Shown here: piece by piece, positions 1 through 6,148 of the stretch
Layout of the letters: each line of letters begins with the position of its first letter
Position numbering within the stretch: the first letter of the stretch is position 1
DNA from: Dehalococcoidales bacterium
GTDB lineage: Bacteria > Chloroflexota > Dehalococcoidia > Dehalococcoidales > UBA2162
Direction: 5' to 3'
Assembly: GCA_030648675.1 (NCBI GenBank)
Contig: JAUSGV010000011.1
Location: 1-11,044, forward strand
Length of the DNA stretch: 11,044 nucleotides
Program-made: the position numbers and the translations under genes
Notes under the pieces: generated by a model
What the model was told of the DNA's origin: nothing
Databases searched by the model: none
What the model saw: the letters and a program-made list of their open reading frames with translations, nothing else

Positions 1-242
1 TGTTTTTTCTTATTAATTTCGCTCACGACAACCGTAATAATTTCTTTTACGCTGTTTACGTCCCTCAACCTGTTTTGAGGAATTGTTATATCGTACCGGG
101 TTTCCAGCGCTACTAAAATTTCTAACGAGCTTAACGAATCAATGCCTAAATCATATAGATTAGAGTCTCTCGTTATATCACTCTTATCAATGCCGCCCTC
201 TTCGGCTATAACATCGATAATCTCTTGCTCCAGCGGGTTCAT
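1..242 (-). CDS. Acyl carrier protein, 3' end cut by the window
   Basis: Small acidic carrier protein; 80 residues are visible with no stop, so only the last few codons are probably missing. The phosphopantetheine attachment motif is clear: GIDSLSSLEI, with Ser36 as the predicted attachment site, followed by an ACP-like helix (LVALETRYDITIP) and a DVNSVKEIIT segment. As a carrier it would hold acyl or polyketide intermediates as thioesters in the cytoplasm. The ATG overlaps the TGA of the upstream radical SAM gene (ATGA, 239-242), so translation is probably coupled. Being last in a radical SAM operon suggests a dedicated carrier rather than the housekeeping fatty-acid ACP; that is inference. 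It could equally be a D-alanyl or peptidyl carrier. The carrier-family call is sure, the partner is not. Confidence 0.88.
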   Translation of the reverse strand, partial: MNPLEQEIIDVIAEEGGIDKSDITRDSNLYDLGIDSLSSLEILVALETRYDITIPQNRLRDVNSVKEIITVVVSEINKKK

Positions 243-1561
243 TGTTGCCCCCTCTTGGGTAGCTTTTTGACGATGTCCATATAATGCCTTTTGCGTTTTA
301 GATATTCTTGTTCGGTGTATATCTCCCCAAATATCCACAGAAGTCCATTCTCCAGTTCTTCCATACTCATATTCCTGGGGGTGAAATTGATATCGAACAT
401 TGTGCATCGGTCCCAAAATTTGTCTTTCAGCAATCTACCCTCGGATTTCAGCCTTTTATATACCGGGCTGCCGGGATATGGTGTCAAAACCGTGACCTGC
501 GCCTCCAGTAATCTGGATTTATCAATGAATGCCCTGATGTCCTCGAAAATGCCGGGAGTATCACCGTCGAGACCGACAATAAAACAGCCGTTTACGGCGA
601 TGCCGTTTGATTGTATTTTGTCGATTGCTGCCATATACCCGTCCCGCCTTTTCAGTTTCCAGTTGTGAGCCTCGATTCCGTTTAAACTGTCTTCACTGGT
701 GCTTTCCAGCCCGATAAGAAGCTGATAACATCCGCTATGATACATTGCCTTTAACAGGTCTTCGTCATCGGCTACGGAAATGTCGGTTTCGGCAAACCAC
801 CTGATATCAAGGGGAATAAGCTTATCGAGAAATTCTTTTGACCACTTCTTATCCGCAAAGGTATTATCGTCGGCAAACTCTATAAACGGTTTGGGCCATA
901 TCTCTTTTATCCCCTTTATTTCCTCAATTACCCGGTCAACAGGTTTTTGTCTGAAGCCGCTGCCAAAGAGTTTGCTCCCGGAACAAAACTCGCATTCATG
1001 GGGGCATCCTCTTGAAGTCTGTACGGTCATTCTATTATAGTTTTTGGGCTGCAGCAGCTCATATCTTGGCATCGGAGAATCAGCCATGGCGTAGTTTCCC
1101 GGGTGCTCTTCTTTATAAATGGGTTGCAACCGGTTATTCCTGAAATCATCAATTACCCTGGGCCAAAGCAACTCGGCTTCTCCGATGACAACGCTATCAG
1201 CGTATTGTTTGGCTTCTTCCGGTTCGGCCGACACGTGGAGTCCTCCGATGACAACCGGGATTCCCGCCTCCCTGTACCGGCGGGCAAGCTCGTAAGCTTC
1301 ATAAATCTGAGCCGAATAAGACGTTATTGCCACCAGGTCATAACCGGTATTTAATACTTTTACCTGATTGATGTCAGGGACTTCTATATAAGCTGTTTCA
1401 ATATCGTCTGGGGTCATCGCGGCTATTATCAGTAGGGAAAGGCTGGGCAATTGTGCCACCACCTTCCCTCGGGAGACAAATTGTGGCAGCGTAACCCCCA
1501 GCTTTATCAGCTTCTCATTCCTGACCCTGACACCGCTTAGCGCCATCAGACCGATTTTCAT
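239..1561 (-). CDS. B12-binding-type radical SAM protein (paralogue 2, downstream)
   Basis: Protein of 440 aa. Residues about 1-150 form a Rossmann-like cobalamin-binding-type domain (YDLVAIT, then IPVVIGGLHVSAEPEEA and ADSVVIGEAE), without a DxHxxG motif. The radical SAM core follows, with the [4Fe-4S] ligands C186-x3-C190-x2-C193 in SRGCPHECEFC, a FADDN segment, a GLES segment and a GFIVGLDGD-like strand (here CFIVGLDGDT). The C-terminus (LTPYPGSPVYKRL, EGRL, MSMEELENG) resembles the DUF4070-type tail of hopanoid-methylase-like and BchE-like enzymes. Family members methylate, cyclise or couple unactivated carbons using SAM and often cobalamin. It starts 2 nt after the TAA of its paralogue and overlaps the ACP gene, so it is part of the operon. 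The substrate is unknown; an ACP-bound or lipid chain is a guess from context. Confidence 0.9.
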   Translation of the reverse strand: MKIGLMALSGVRVRNEKLIKLGVTLPQFVSRGKVVAQLPSLSLLIIAAMTPDDIETAYIEVPDINQVKVLNTGYDLVAITSYSAQIYEAYELARRYREAGIPVVIGGLHVSAEPEEAKQYADSVVIGEAELLWPRVIDDFRNNRLQPIYKEEHPGNYAMADSPMPRYELLQPKNYNRMTVQTSRGCPHECEFCSGSKLFGSGFRQKPVDRVIEEIKGIKEIWPKPFIEFADDNTFADKKWSKEFLDKLIPLDIRWFAETDISVADDEDLLKAMYHSGCYQLLIGLESTSEDSLNGIEAHNWKLKRRDGYMAAIDKIQSNGIAVNGCFIVGLDGDTPGIFEDIRAFIDKSRLLEAQVTVLTPYPGSPVYKRLKSEGRLLKDKFWDRCTMFDINFTPRNMSMEELENGLLWIFGEIYTEQEYLKRKRHYMDIVKKLPKRGQQ

Positions 1562-1563
1562 AA

Positions 1564-2889
1564 TTACAATCCGGTATTATTTCTCGAGACTCGCGTTTGG
1601 TGCACTTTAGCCGCAATGTTCTTGAAATACCTCTGTTTACCCAGTGCGACCTTTGATGAATAAATCCTGTTGAAAGTATGCAGGATTCCTTGCTCCAGCT
1701 CTTCCGGAGTCATGCCCTTAGGCTTTATATTAACGTCATAGAAGGTGTAGTTGTCCCAGGGTGTATTTAGAACTCTCCCCTCCCGCAGCAAGTCTTCTCT
1801 AACTCTGGTATGGGGAAACGGAGTCAGAGCCGTAATCTGAGCTCCAAGTAAGTGATTGTCTATGATGAAATCAGCCAACCGATCGAAGATTGAATTATCA
1901 TCGTAATCAAGACCGGTAATAAAAAGGCCGATGATACCTATACCGCAGTTCTGTATCGACTTGATATATTCGGCATAATTTGCAAGTTGTTTCAGTTTCC
2001 AGTCAGTTGAATCTAACCCCTTTAAGTTATCCGGCACAATACTTTCGAATCCGATGAGTAATGCCACACAACCGCTCCGCTTGGCCAGCCGAAGCAGGCT
2101 GGTGTCCCGGGCAACCGATATATCAGTTTGCCCGATCCACCTTATCCCTAGTCCGGCAACCTTTTCTAATAGCTCGCGTGAATAATGCTTGTCGCAGAGA
2201 AGATTGTCATCAGCGAAGCCTATCAAGGCGTGTTTCTTTATCCGGCGCACCTCTTTAATCTCGGCAATCACCTGGTCGACTGTCTTGTGCCGGTGCTTGA
2301 CTCCGTATACTTTCGAGGCGCAGCAGAACGCACAATCGTGAGGGCAACCCCTGGTACCCTGCACCCAGACAATCTTGGCCGGCTTATCTCTCAACAGGTC
2401 GTACCTGGGCAGCGGGGAATGTTTAAGGTCGACTTCCTGGCGGGACGTGTATAGCGGCCTTAATCTATTTTGCCTGAAATCGTCTAAAAGGGTTGGCCAC
2501 AGGTTTTCCGCTTCACCCACAACGATGCTGTCGGCGTGGAGCCTGGCTTCATCGGGTAAGACAGTGGTATGAATTCCTCCGAGCACAACCTTGACCTTTC
2601 TCTCCCGGAATTTGCGTGCGATTTCATAAGCCCGTGTTGCCTGCTGAGTCACCGCAGTAATGCCGACCAGGTCATAATCCCGCTGGAAATCGATATCCTC
2701 GATGTCTTCATCGATCAATTCAATCTCAATGTCGCTCGGTGTTAAGGCCGCGATGACCAGTAACCCGGAACCGAGTCCGGACCAGTACTGCCGGTAAAAT
2801 TCCATCTCCGGTGAATGCTGCAGGAACCGCTGAAATTCGAGGCTGCGGCCAAGCCGGAAAGTTCGGGGAGAAATTAGAGCTATCTTCAC
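1564..2889 (-). CDS. B12-binding-type radical SAM protein (paralogue 1, upstream)
   Basis: Protein of 441 aa with the same layout as its neighbour: an N-terminal Rossmann-type B12 domain (DYDLVGITAV, VVLGGIHTTVLPDEA, SIVVGEAE) lacking DxHxxG, then a radical SAM core with C182-x3-C186-x2-C189 in TRGCPHDCAFCC. Also present are FADDNLL, GCVALLIGFES, LFITGLDYDD, LTPFPHTRVREDLL and GMTPEELEQG. The start is GTG at 2889, supported by GGGAG (2896-2900 on the opposite strand) six bases upstream. The two paralogues are collinear over nearly their whole length, so they are an old tandem duplication rather than a recent copy. The extra Cys190 directly after the third cluster cysteine is specific to this copy. 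Two enzymes for successive or related steps on one substrate is a reasonable inference; the reaction is not known. Confidence 0.9.
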   Translation of the reverse strand: MKIALISPRTFRLGRSLEFQRFLQHSPEMEFYRQYWSGLGSGLLVIAALTPSDIEIELIDEDIEDIDFQRDYDLVGITAVTQQATRAYEIARKFRERKVKVVLGGIHTTVLPDEARLHADSIVVGEAENLWPTLLDDFRQNRLRPLYTSRQEVDLKHSPLPRYDLLRDKPAKIVWVQGTRGCPHDCAFCCASKVYGVKHRHKTVDQVIAEIKEVRRIKKHALIGFADDNLLCDKHYSRELLEKVAGLGIRWIGQTDISVARDTSLLRLAKRSGCVALLIGFESIVPDNLKGLDSTDWKLKQLANYAEYIKSIQNCGIGIIGLFITGLDYDDNSIFDRLADFIIDNHLLGAQITALTPFPHTRVREDLLREGRVLNTPWDNYTFYDVNIKPKGMTPEELEQGILHTFNRIYSSKVALGKQRYFKNIAAKVHQTRVSRNNTGL

Positions 2890-2904
2890 GGTTCGCTCCC
2901 GTGC

Positions 2905-3291
2905 CTAGGTCATAAAACCGATGACCAGGATACCGATTCCAACTAACAGCGAAATAGCCGGCAAGGGTAAAAAGTATTTCGCCTTTCTGAAGAAAGCGGC
3001 TATGACGCAGGTGACAGGAACTCCAGCAGCACCAAAAATCAGCAACGGAGACCCGGCGGTTATAACGTACGGAGGGATATCGGTTGAGCCAAGCTCCTTT
3101 CCGTAAAGAATATTGATTATCGACAGAGCGATGAAGGCTATGTGGCCAAGCCGGAGATAGCGGCGGGTAAGGGAGTCATAACCGCCAAGCCATTGGTCGC
3201 GTTCGGCCCGCAGACCCAGAATCAGTCCCAGGATAAGGCCGACGCACATCCAGGCCCAGCCAAATATGACATTGATCTGGCCTGGAATCAT
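2905..3291 (-). CDS. Small four-helix membrane protein, function unknown
   Basis: Protein of 128 aa with four hydrophobic segments at about residues 7-29, 45-65, 75-98 and 104-127. A charged loop (RAERDQWLGGYDSLTRRYLR) follows the first helix and a short RKAKY loop precedes the last. No signal peptide, catalytic motif or family that I recognise. The ATG at 3291 overlaps the TGA of the upstream membrane gene (3288-3291), and its TAG lies 15 bases before the first radical SAM gene. This places it inside the operon, likely as a membrane partner or anchor for a lipid or acyl-chain pathway (inference). It could also be a minor transporter-like protein. Confidence 0.75.
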   Translation of the reverse strand: MIPGQINVIFGWAWMCVGLILGLILGLRAERDQWLGGYDSLTRRYLRLGHIAFIALSIINILYGKELGSTDIPPYVITAGSPLLIFGAAGVPVTCVIAAFFRKAKYFLPLPAISLLVGIGILVIGFMT

Positions 3292-3692
3292 ATCTGAATC
3301 TCTTTTCTATAAGCGCGCAAATAGAAAAGAAAAAATACTATAAAGATGATGTCCAGGGCACCGAAAATGGAGAAAATCACCGGCATGTCTTGAAAGAAGA
3401 CATAATAAAATGCCAGGGTGGCGTACACCACCTTGAAGACGATACCGAGTTTGACTATATCAGCATTCTGGTACATGTTACGGTACACAAAATAGAACCC
3501 TACTCCCATGACAAAGACAAAGGCGGCGGCAGCCTGGTAAAAGCCCGGATAATTAGGGGCGGGAATCTTGAAGACATTTTCAAAGAAGAAGGGCAAGAAC
3601 ACAAAAAATACCAGGCCCAGAATAAAATCGTACAAGGCAGCGATGAGAAACAGGTTACGGTAGGATTTTTCGTTTTTTAATGTTCTCTCCAA
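3288..3692 (-). CDS. Small four-helix membrane protein, first gene of the operon
   Basis: Protein of 134 aa with four predicted membrane helices at about residues 14-36, 50-68, 79-98 and 101-126, rich in Phe and Tyr. The N-terminus (MERTLKNEKSYR) and C-terminus (RAYRKEIQI) are basic. The start is TTG at 3692, fixed by a strong GGAGGG site six bases upstream (complement of 3699-3704). No ATG lies in a better place. It does not resemble the following membrane protein closely, though both have the same size and helix number, so they may form a hetero-oligomer. I do not recognise a family. As first gene of the operon, its leader should carry the promoter for all five genes. Confidence 0.75.
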   Translation of the reverse strand: MERTLKNEKSYRNLFLIAALYDFILGLVFFVFLPFFFENVFKIPAPNYPGFYQAAAAFVFVMGVGFYFVYRNMYQNADIVKLGIVFKVVYATLAFYYVFFQDMPVIFSIFGALDIIFIVFFLFYLRAYRKEIQI

Positions 3693-3758
3693 GGTTTGCC
3701 CTCCTTTTTTTCCTAAAGCAACTATTCAGTCAGTACCATTTAACGATTACTTGCAATA

Positions 3759-3764
3759 ATTCTA
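3759..3764 (-). promoter_or_regulatory. Possible extended -10 promoter of the minus-strand operon
   Basis: On the minus strand the sequence reads TGC-TAGAAT, an extended -10 element with 5 of 6 consensus bases, about 65 bases upstream of the TTG start at 3692. No convincing -35 box lies 17 bases further up. This is the best candidate in the leader but weak on its own. Confidence 0.3.
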
Positions 3765-3854
3765 GCACAGGAGACATTGCGAAGATGTTGCCTTGACCAG
3801 ACCCCAACCTCATTTCACCTGCATTTTAGTTCTTCCGTCTACGTCCATGAATTT

Positions 3855-3888
3855 CCGGGGTGTCAGACCGCCCCGGGCCTGTGAGGCC
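3855..3888. repeat. Two overlapping small hairpins in the spacer 3693-3988
   Basis: CCGGGG (3855-3860) pairs with CCCCGG (3871-3876) around a 10-base loop. GGCC (3876-3879) pairs with GGCC (3885-3888) around TGTGA, so the two stems are mutually exclusive at their joint. No T-run follows on either strand, so an intrinsic terminator is unlikely. A degenerate dispersed repeat is the better guess. Apart from this and the promoter candidates, the spacer between the divergent genes holds nothing I can name. Confidence 0.4.
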
Positions 3889-3917
3889 TACCGGTTATTT
3901 TAATACTTCTCTCTCTT

Positions 3918-3944
3918 GTTTCTTAACAGAAAGACACTTACAAT
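3918..3944 (+). promoter_or_regulatory. Possible promoter of the 3989 gene
   Basis: TACAAT (3939-3944) is a 5-of-6 match to a -10 box, placed 44 bases before the ATG at 3989. The hexamer 17 bases upstream is TTGTTT, only 3 of 6. The position is sensible; the -35 match is poor. Confidence 0.35.
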
Positions 3945-3988
3945 ATTTAACATACCTCCAACAAAAAAATTGAATTTTGGTGGATTAT

Positions 3989-4606
3989 ATGGCAGAAGAA
4001 CTCGGTAAGATTGAAAAACCCCCGGTAGAACAATTTAATAAAGGCCGACGATTGTTTTTTGTTCCCCTTACGTACATCCTCAAGGATACGCCTGTCGATT
4101 ATCTGGAAAAGATTGAAAGGTATTGGAAGCAAGTCGAAGACCAAATTAATGACCTTCAATCAAAATTAGGGAAAGTAAATGTAATTTACCACGAGTTGGT
4201 TCAAACAGGCGGGGAAGAAGGTCTTAATGATCTTAAAAGTTTGAATGAAAAAAGCTACCAGATCGCGAAAAAGTTGATCGAAAAAGGGGCAAAACTTGAA
4301 CAAACCGAAGACCCTGACCTGTTAACCGAATATATAGACTGGAGCCGGTGTCTGTCTATCGGTTTGCAAAATCAAAAAGTAGCCACAAAAATCTACGAAT
4401 CTTATGAACAGACCAGCAAGAGCAGAAATGAGTTTATCAGTAAGCAAATTGATATTACTCTTGGTCCGGATAAAATTGGCACCTTTTTTTGTAGAGAAAA
4501 GCATTACATACATTTCCCTGCCGACGTCGAAGTCTTTTATATTGCTCCACCGGTACTCGATGAGATTAACCGCTGGTTTAGAGACAGGGAAACTGAGGGG
4601 AAGTAA
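3989..4606 (+). CDS. Conserved-looking soluble protein of unknown function
   Basis: Protein of 205 aa from the ATG at 3989. I chose this start over the in-frame TTG (3977) and GTG (3980) because GGTGG (3979-3983), five bases upstream, makes a good ribosome-binding site only for the ATG. The protein is hydrophilic with no membrane segment or signal peptide. Residues about 30-100 are strongly helical and coiled-coil-like (DYLEKIERYWKQVEDQINDL and a Lys/Glu-rich stretch after it). The C-terminal third is different, with an FFCREKHYIHFPADVEVFYI segment likely to be beta-rich. I recognise no family. It stands alone between the divergent operon and decayed DNA, and reads as an intact gene with regular codon use. 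A role as a structural or regulatory adaptor is possible but unsupported. Confidence 0.7.
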   Translation: MAEELGKIEKPPVEQFNKGRRLFFVPLTYILKDTPVDYLEKIERYWKQVEDQINDLQSKLGKVNVIYHELVQTGGEEGLNDLKSLNEKSYQIAKKLIEKGAKLEQTEDPDLLTEYIDWSRCLSIGLQNQKVATKIYESYEQTSKSRNEFISKQIDITLGPDKIGTFFCREKHYIHFPADVEVFYIAPPVLDEINRWFRDRETEGK

Positions 4607-4634
4607 TCGGAGTTCGATTCTCCTGATACCCCTC
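4595..4634 (+). other. tRNA 3'-end-like hairpin overlapping the stop of the 3989 gene
   Basis: GGAG (4609-4612) and CTCC (4620-4623) enclose the 7-base loop TTCGATT, which fits the T-loop consensus of tRNAs, and GATACCCC follows like a 3' acceptor strand. No matching anticodon or D arm lies upstream, since the codons of the 3989 gene run to 4606. Outer bases GAGGGG (4595-4600) and CCCCTC (4629-4634) also pair, so a plain hairpin after the gene is an alternative. A remnant of a tRNA-located attachment site is possible. Weak call. Confidence 0.25.
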
Positions 4635-4663
4635 TCTGAAACTCCCCGTATGTTTTTTGGATT

Positions 4664-4816
4664 GACACGGGGGAATCGGGCTTCTATTCTAAAACGGTCC
4701 CTCCGGAACTCCGGCAAAAGCTCACTGATGCCGAGACTGTCCCTGGACTCGACCAGGAGATTGCCCTCCTCCGCTCTAAAACCGCCATCGCCGGCGAGTT
4801 ACCGGTTATTATCTAG
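4664..4816 (+). pseudogene. Fragment of a small protein (FYSKTVPPELRQKL type)
   Basis: This frame reads DTGESGFYSKTVPPELRQKL, then a short acidic segment, then LDQEIALLRSK, and ends at TAG 4814-4816. No start codon with a ribosome site lies upstream; the frame closes at a TGA at 4637. The amphipathic LDQEIALLRSK helix is what a real protein would show, so this looks like the middle of a small helical protein that has lost both ends. A diverged second copy of its FYS...VPPE...RQKL motif is at 6385. Its last codons overlap the antisense end of the HEPN pseudogene, which places a junction near 4800. Confidence 0.45.
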
Positions 4817-5134
4817 CATTCCCCAGGTTTTGCTCATAAACTTCTTGTCCGCAGCCTTAACAGCGGTTGCTCCAGCTTCAGAAAAATGAGCTTCATAGTC
4901 CGCGGCTTCTCATAAATTCATCGCATTAAGGAAGTCTCGTTCCTATTGAGCATCGAGTTTACCTTCCTCTACGAATAGCGCCTTTAGCGCAATCGACACG
5001 CAATAATGGCTCTTTTCACGGTAACCTTTAAGGTAAACCAACGCCCGGACGGCGTGGAACATCGCCTAATAAGCCTGAATAGTCGACCATTTATACCGCT
5101 TGTCTTGAAAGTGCCTGATTGTTAAATCATGAAG
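4799..5134 (-). pseudogene. HEPN-domain protein pseudogene with three in-frame stops
   Basis: On the minus strand a single unbroken frame, ending at TAA 4799-4801, reads like a HEPN-domain protein: KRYKWSTIQAY, then AMFHAVRALVYLKGYREKSH, then YCVSIALKALFVEEGKLDA, ERDFLNAMNL and EAADYEAHFSEAGATAVKAA. It is interrupted by TAG at 5066-5068 (where the family normally has a second Tyr before AMFHA), TAG at 4943-4945 and TGA at 4910-4912 (where CGA for Arg is likely ancestral). There is no frameshift. About 30-40 N-terminal residues are missing: a stop at 5135-5137 and then the toxin gene replace them. HEPN proteins usually pair with a MNT nucleotidyltransferase in toxin-antitoxin systems; none is present. 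Loss of function is clear unless the stops are read through. Confidence 0.8.
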
Positions 5135-5138
5135 CTAA

Positions 5139-5393
5139 CTAAGCTCGATAAACATCCCCTCTCGACATCACCCGATAAATGACAATCAGCTTCGCGTTAT
5201 CATCCACCAGATAAAGTACCCGGTAATCACCAACACGAATTCTGTAGCCATCTCTTGCGATAAGCTTCTTAATGCCAGGTGGTCGGGGATCTTCGGCCAA
5301 ATGAGCAATAGTCCGGTTAACCCTCTCCTGAGTCTGCCATGGAAGTCGGCTGATCTGCCGGTGGGCAGCGTGGCTAACTTCCAGCCGGTACAC
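5139..5393 (-). CDS. RelE/ParE-family toxin
   Basis: Protein of 84 aa starting at GTG 5393 (reads MYRLEVSHAAHRQISRLP). The open frame extends further up to 5483, but the family begins with this YRLEVS-like strand, and an upstream start would run through most of the antitoxin. The core fits the fold: helices HRQISRLPWQTQERVNRTIAHL, then DPRPPGIKKL, GYRIRVGDYRVLYLVDD, and a C-terminal IYRVMSRGDVYRA strand corresponding to the usual GHRRDVYR. RelE members cleave mRNA on the ribosome and ParE members inhibit gyrase; which applies here cannot be decided. It overlaps the antitoxin gene by 20 bases, the normal coupling for antitoxin-first pairs. It appears intact. Confidence 0.85.
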   Translation of the reverse strand: MYRLEVSHAAHRQISRLPWQTQERVNRTIAHLAEDPRPPGIKKLIARDGYRIRVGDYRVLYLVDDNAKLIVIYRVMSRGDVYRA

Positions 5394-5661
5394 GACTCTT
5401 AAGCCCTTTCGACTTCGCCAAGTGTTCCTCGAATGGGATTGTCGGCTCTTGGTCCAGTTCAGCCTGAAGCAACTCCGCAGCATCTGAGAGGTCTTCCAGG
5501 CGCTCTATCATGTCGTTATACTGATTAACCCCGACGAGAACCGCCTTTACCCGGCTGCCGGAGACTATAAGATACGGCTCCCCACCACCCGAGACTTCAT
5601 CCACAAGCTGGGTAAGTTTTGGCCGAGCCTCGGCCATTCCAACTGATTTTATTCTGCTCAT
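5374..5661 (-). CDS. Phd/YefM-family antitoxin
   Basis: Protein of 95 aa. The N-terminus, MSRIKSVGMAEARPKLTQLV followed by DEVSGGGEPYLIVSGSR and KAVLVGVNQYNDMIERLEDL, is the classic Phd/YefM DNA-binding domain. The C-terminal tail (about residues 60-95: LLQAELDQEPTIPFEEHLAK) is the flexible toxin-neutralising part. The ATG at 5661 has a strong AAGGGGG ribosome site four bases upstream. It binds the RelE/ParE toxin encoded next and should repress its own promoter. It is complete, unlike the HEPN remnant downstream. Confidence 0.88.
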   Translation of the reverse strand: MSRIKSVGMAEARPKLTQLVDEVSGGGEPYLIVSGSRVKAVLVGVNQYNDMIERLEDLSDAAELLQAELDQEPTIPFEEHLAKSKGLKSRVPAGS

Positions 5662-5679
5662 ACTACCCCCTTAATATCT

Positions 5680-5708
5680 ATGTTAACACCAGAGTTAATC
5701 TAGGTCAA
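5680..5708 (-). promoter_or_regulatory. Promoter of the toxin-antitoxin pair
   Basis: On the minus strand TTGACC (5703-5708) and TAACAT (5680-5685) are spaced by exactly 17 bases, with 5 of 6 and 4 of 6 consensus matches. The -10 box lies 18 bases before the ATG at 5661. GTTAAC, a 6-base palindrome at 5682-5687, overlaps the -10, and a TTAAC half-copy sits in the spacer. These would suit autorepression by the antitoxin, which is inference. Confidence 0.55.
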
Positions 5709-5869
5709 GGCAAAGCGGGATTAAGACGAGCAATCACAAGGTTATCTATATGAATTCGCTGGATGCATCATTTTCAGTGGGCGATTCACTTTCTCAGGGC
5801 AAAATGTAGCAGGGAAAAATTGGCCGACTAACCAAGCCACCGTGTCCTGGTATTCCTCATGTTGTTAAT

Positions 5870-5960
5870 GGCTACTAAAAGGGAGCCAGTTTTAAAAGAA
5901 AACGGCATTCGAAAAGGGAACCACCTCCATCAAAAGTGGTCCGCTTTTATAATGCCATAC
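5870..5960. mobile_element. Probable IS21-type terminal region (remnant)
   Basis: AAAAGGGAGCCAG (5877-5889) and AAAAGGGAACCAC (5912-5924) are near-direct repeats 35 bases apart. The second lies in a large imperfect palindrome: GGCATT (5904-5909) with AATGCC (5951-5956), AAAAG with CTTTT, and ACCAC with GTGGT. Clusters of such repeats are typical of IS21-family ends, where the transposase binds. An IS21 transposase stump lies at 6755, which supports the reading. No istA or istB coding sequence is present here. The flanks 5709-5870 and 5961-6050 hold no gene I can support, only a small AGCCGG/CCGGCT inverted repeat (5963-5968, 5990-5995). Confidence 0.4.
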
Positions 5961-6050
5961 ACAGCCGGTGATGAAACCCTGCGAGTATCCCGGCTTTGGC
6001 TGCCTGACACTACAAATTATCGCTGAATAACCTACCGCGACAAAATCCCC

Positions 6051-6081
6051 TTGACGCCTTATAGAACACCTGTTCTATACT
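6051..6081 (+). promoter_or_regulatory. Promoter with a LexA-type SOS box
   Basis: A perfect 9-base inverted repeat, TATAGAACA-CC-TGTTCTATA (6060-6079), contains GAAC-ACCT-GTTC, which matches the GAAC-N4-GTTC core of LexA operators in Gram-positive bacteria and some Chloroflexi. It sits directly downstream of TTGACG (6051-6056), a 5-of-6 -35 box. The -10 is TCTATA (6074-6079, spacer 17) or TATACT (6076-6081, spacer 19). The operator therefore covers the spacer and -10, the ideal place for repression. An ATG follows at 6088. Confidence 0.6.
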
Positions 6082-6087
6082 TGGCTC

Positions 6088-6100
6088 ATGAGTGATAATT
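6088..6100 (+). pseudogene. Stub of an SOS-controlled gene, broken by repeats
   Basis: Following the SOS promoter is an ATG (6088) with codons for MSDN, after which the sequence turns into the dispersed repeat at 6101. The frame continues for 71 codons but consists of repeat sequence (Arg-rich, palindromic DNA), not a protein. The original gene cannot be named from four residues. It may instead have started at a different position or been removed entirely. Confidence 0.3.
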
Positions 6101-6147
6101 CCCGTCCCCGTATCAAGTACGGGGCAAGCTCTGATTCAGGTCGAAGA
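6101..6147 (+). repeat. Dispersed repeat, long form with hairpin
   Basis: A 47-base unit containing the hairpin CCCCGTA-TCAAG-TACGGGG (6106-6124) followed by GCAAGCTCTGA and a degenerate GTCGAAG tail. It matches the reverse complement of 8857-8903: one mismatch in the first 34 bases and five in the last 13. It lies immediately after the SOS-promoter stub and just before the short form of the same repeat. Confidence 0.75.
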
Positions 6148-6148
6148 G

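Noticed and set aside
4404..4889. 161-codon plus-strand frame running from inside the 3989 gene into the HEPN remnant
   Set aside because: It crosses three unrelated sequence segments, and each segment has a better-supported reading in another frame.
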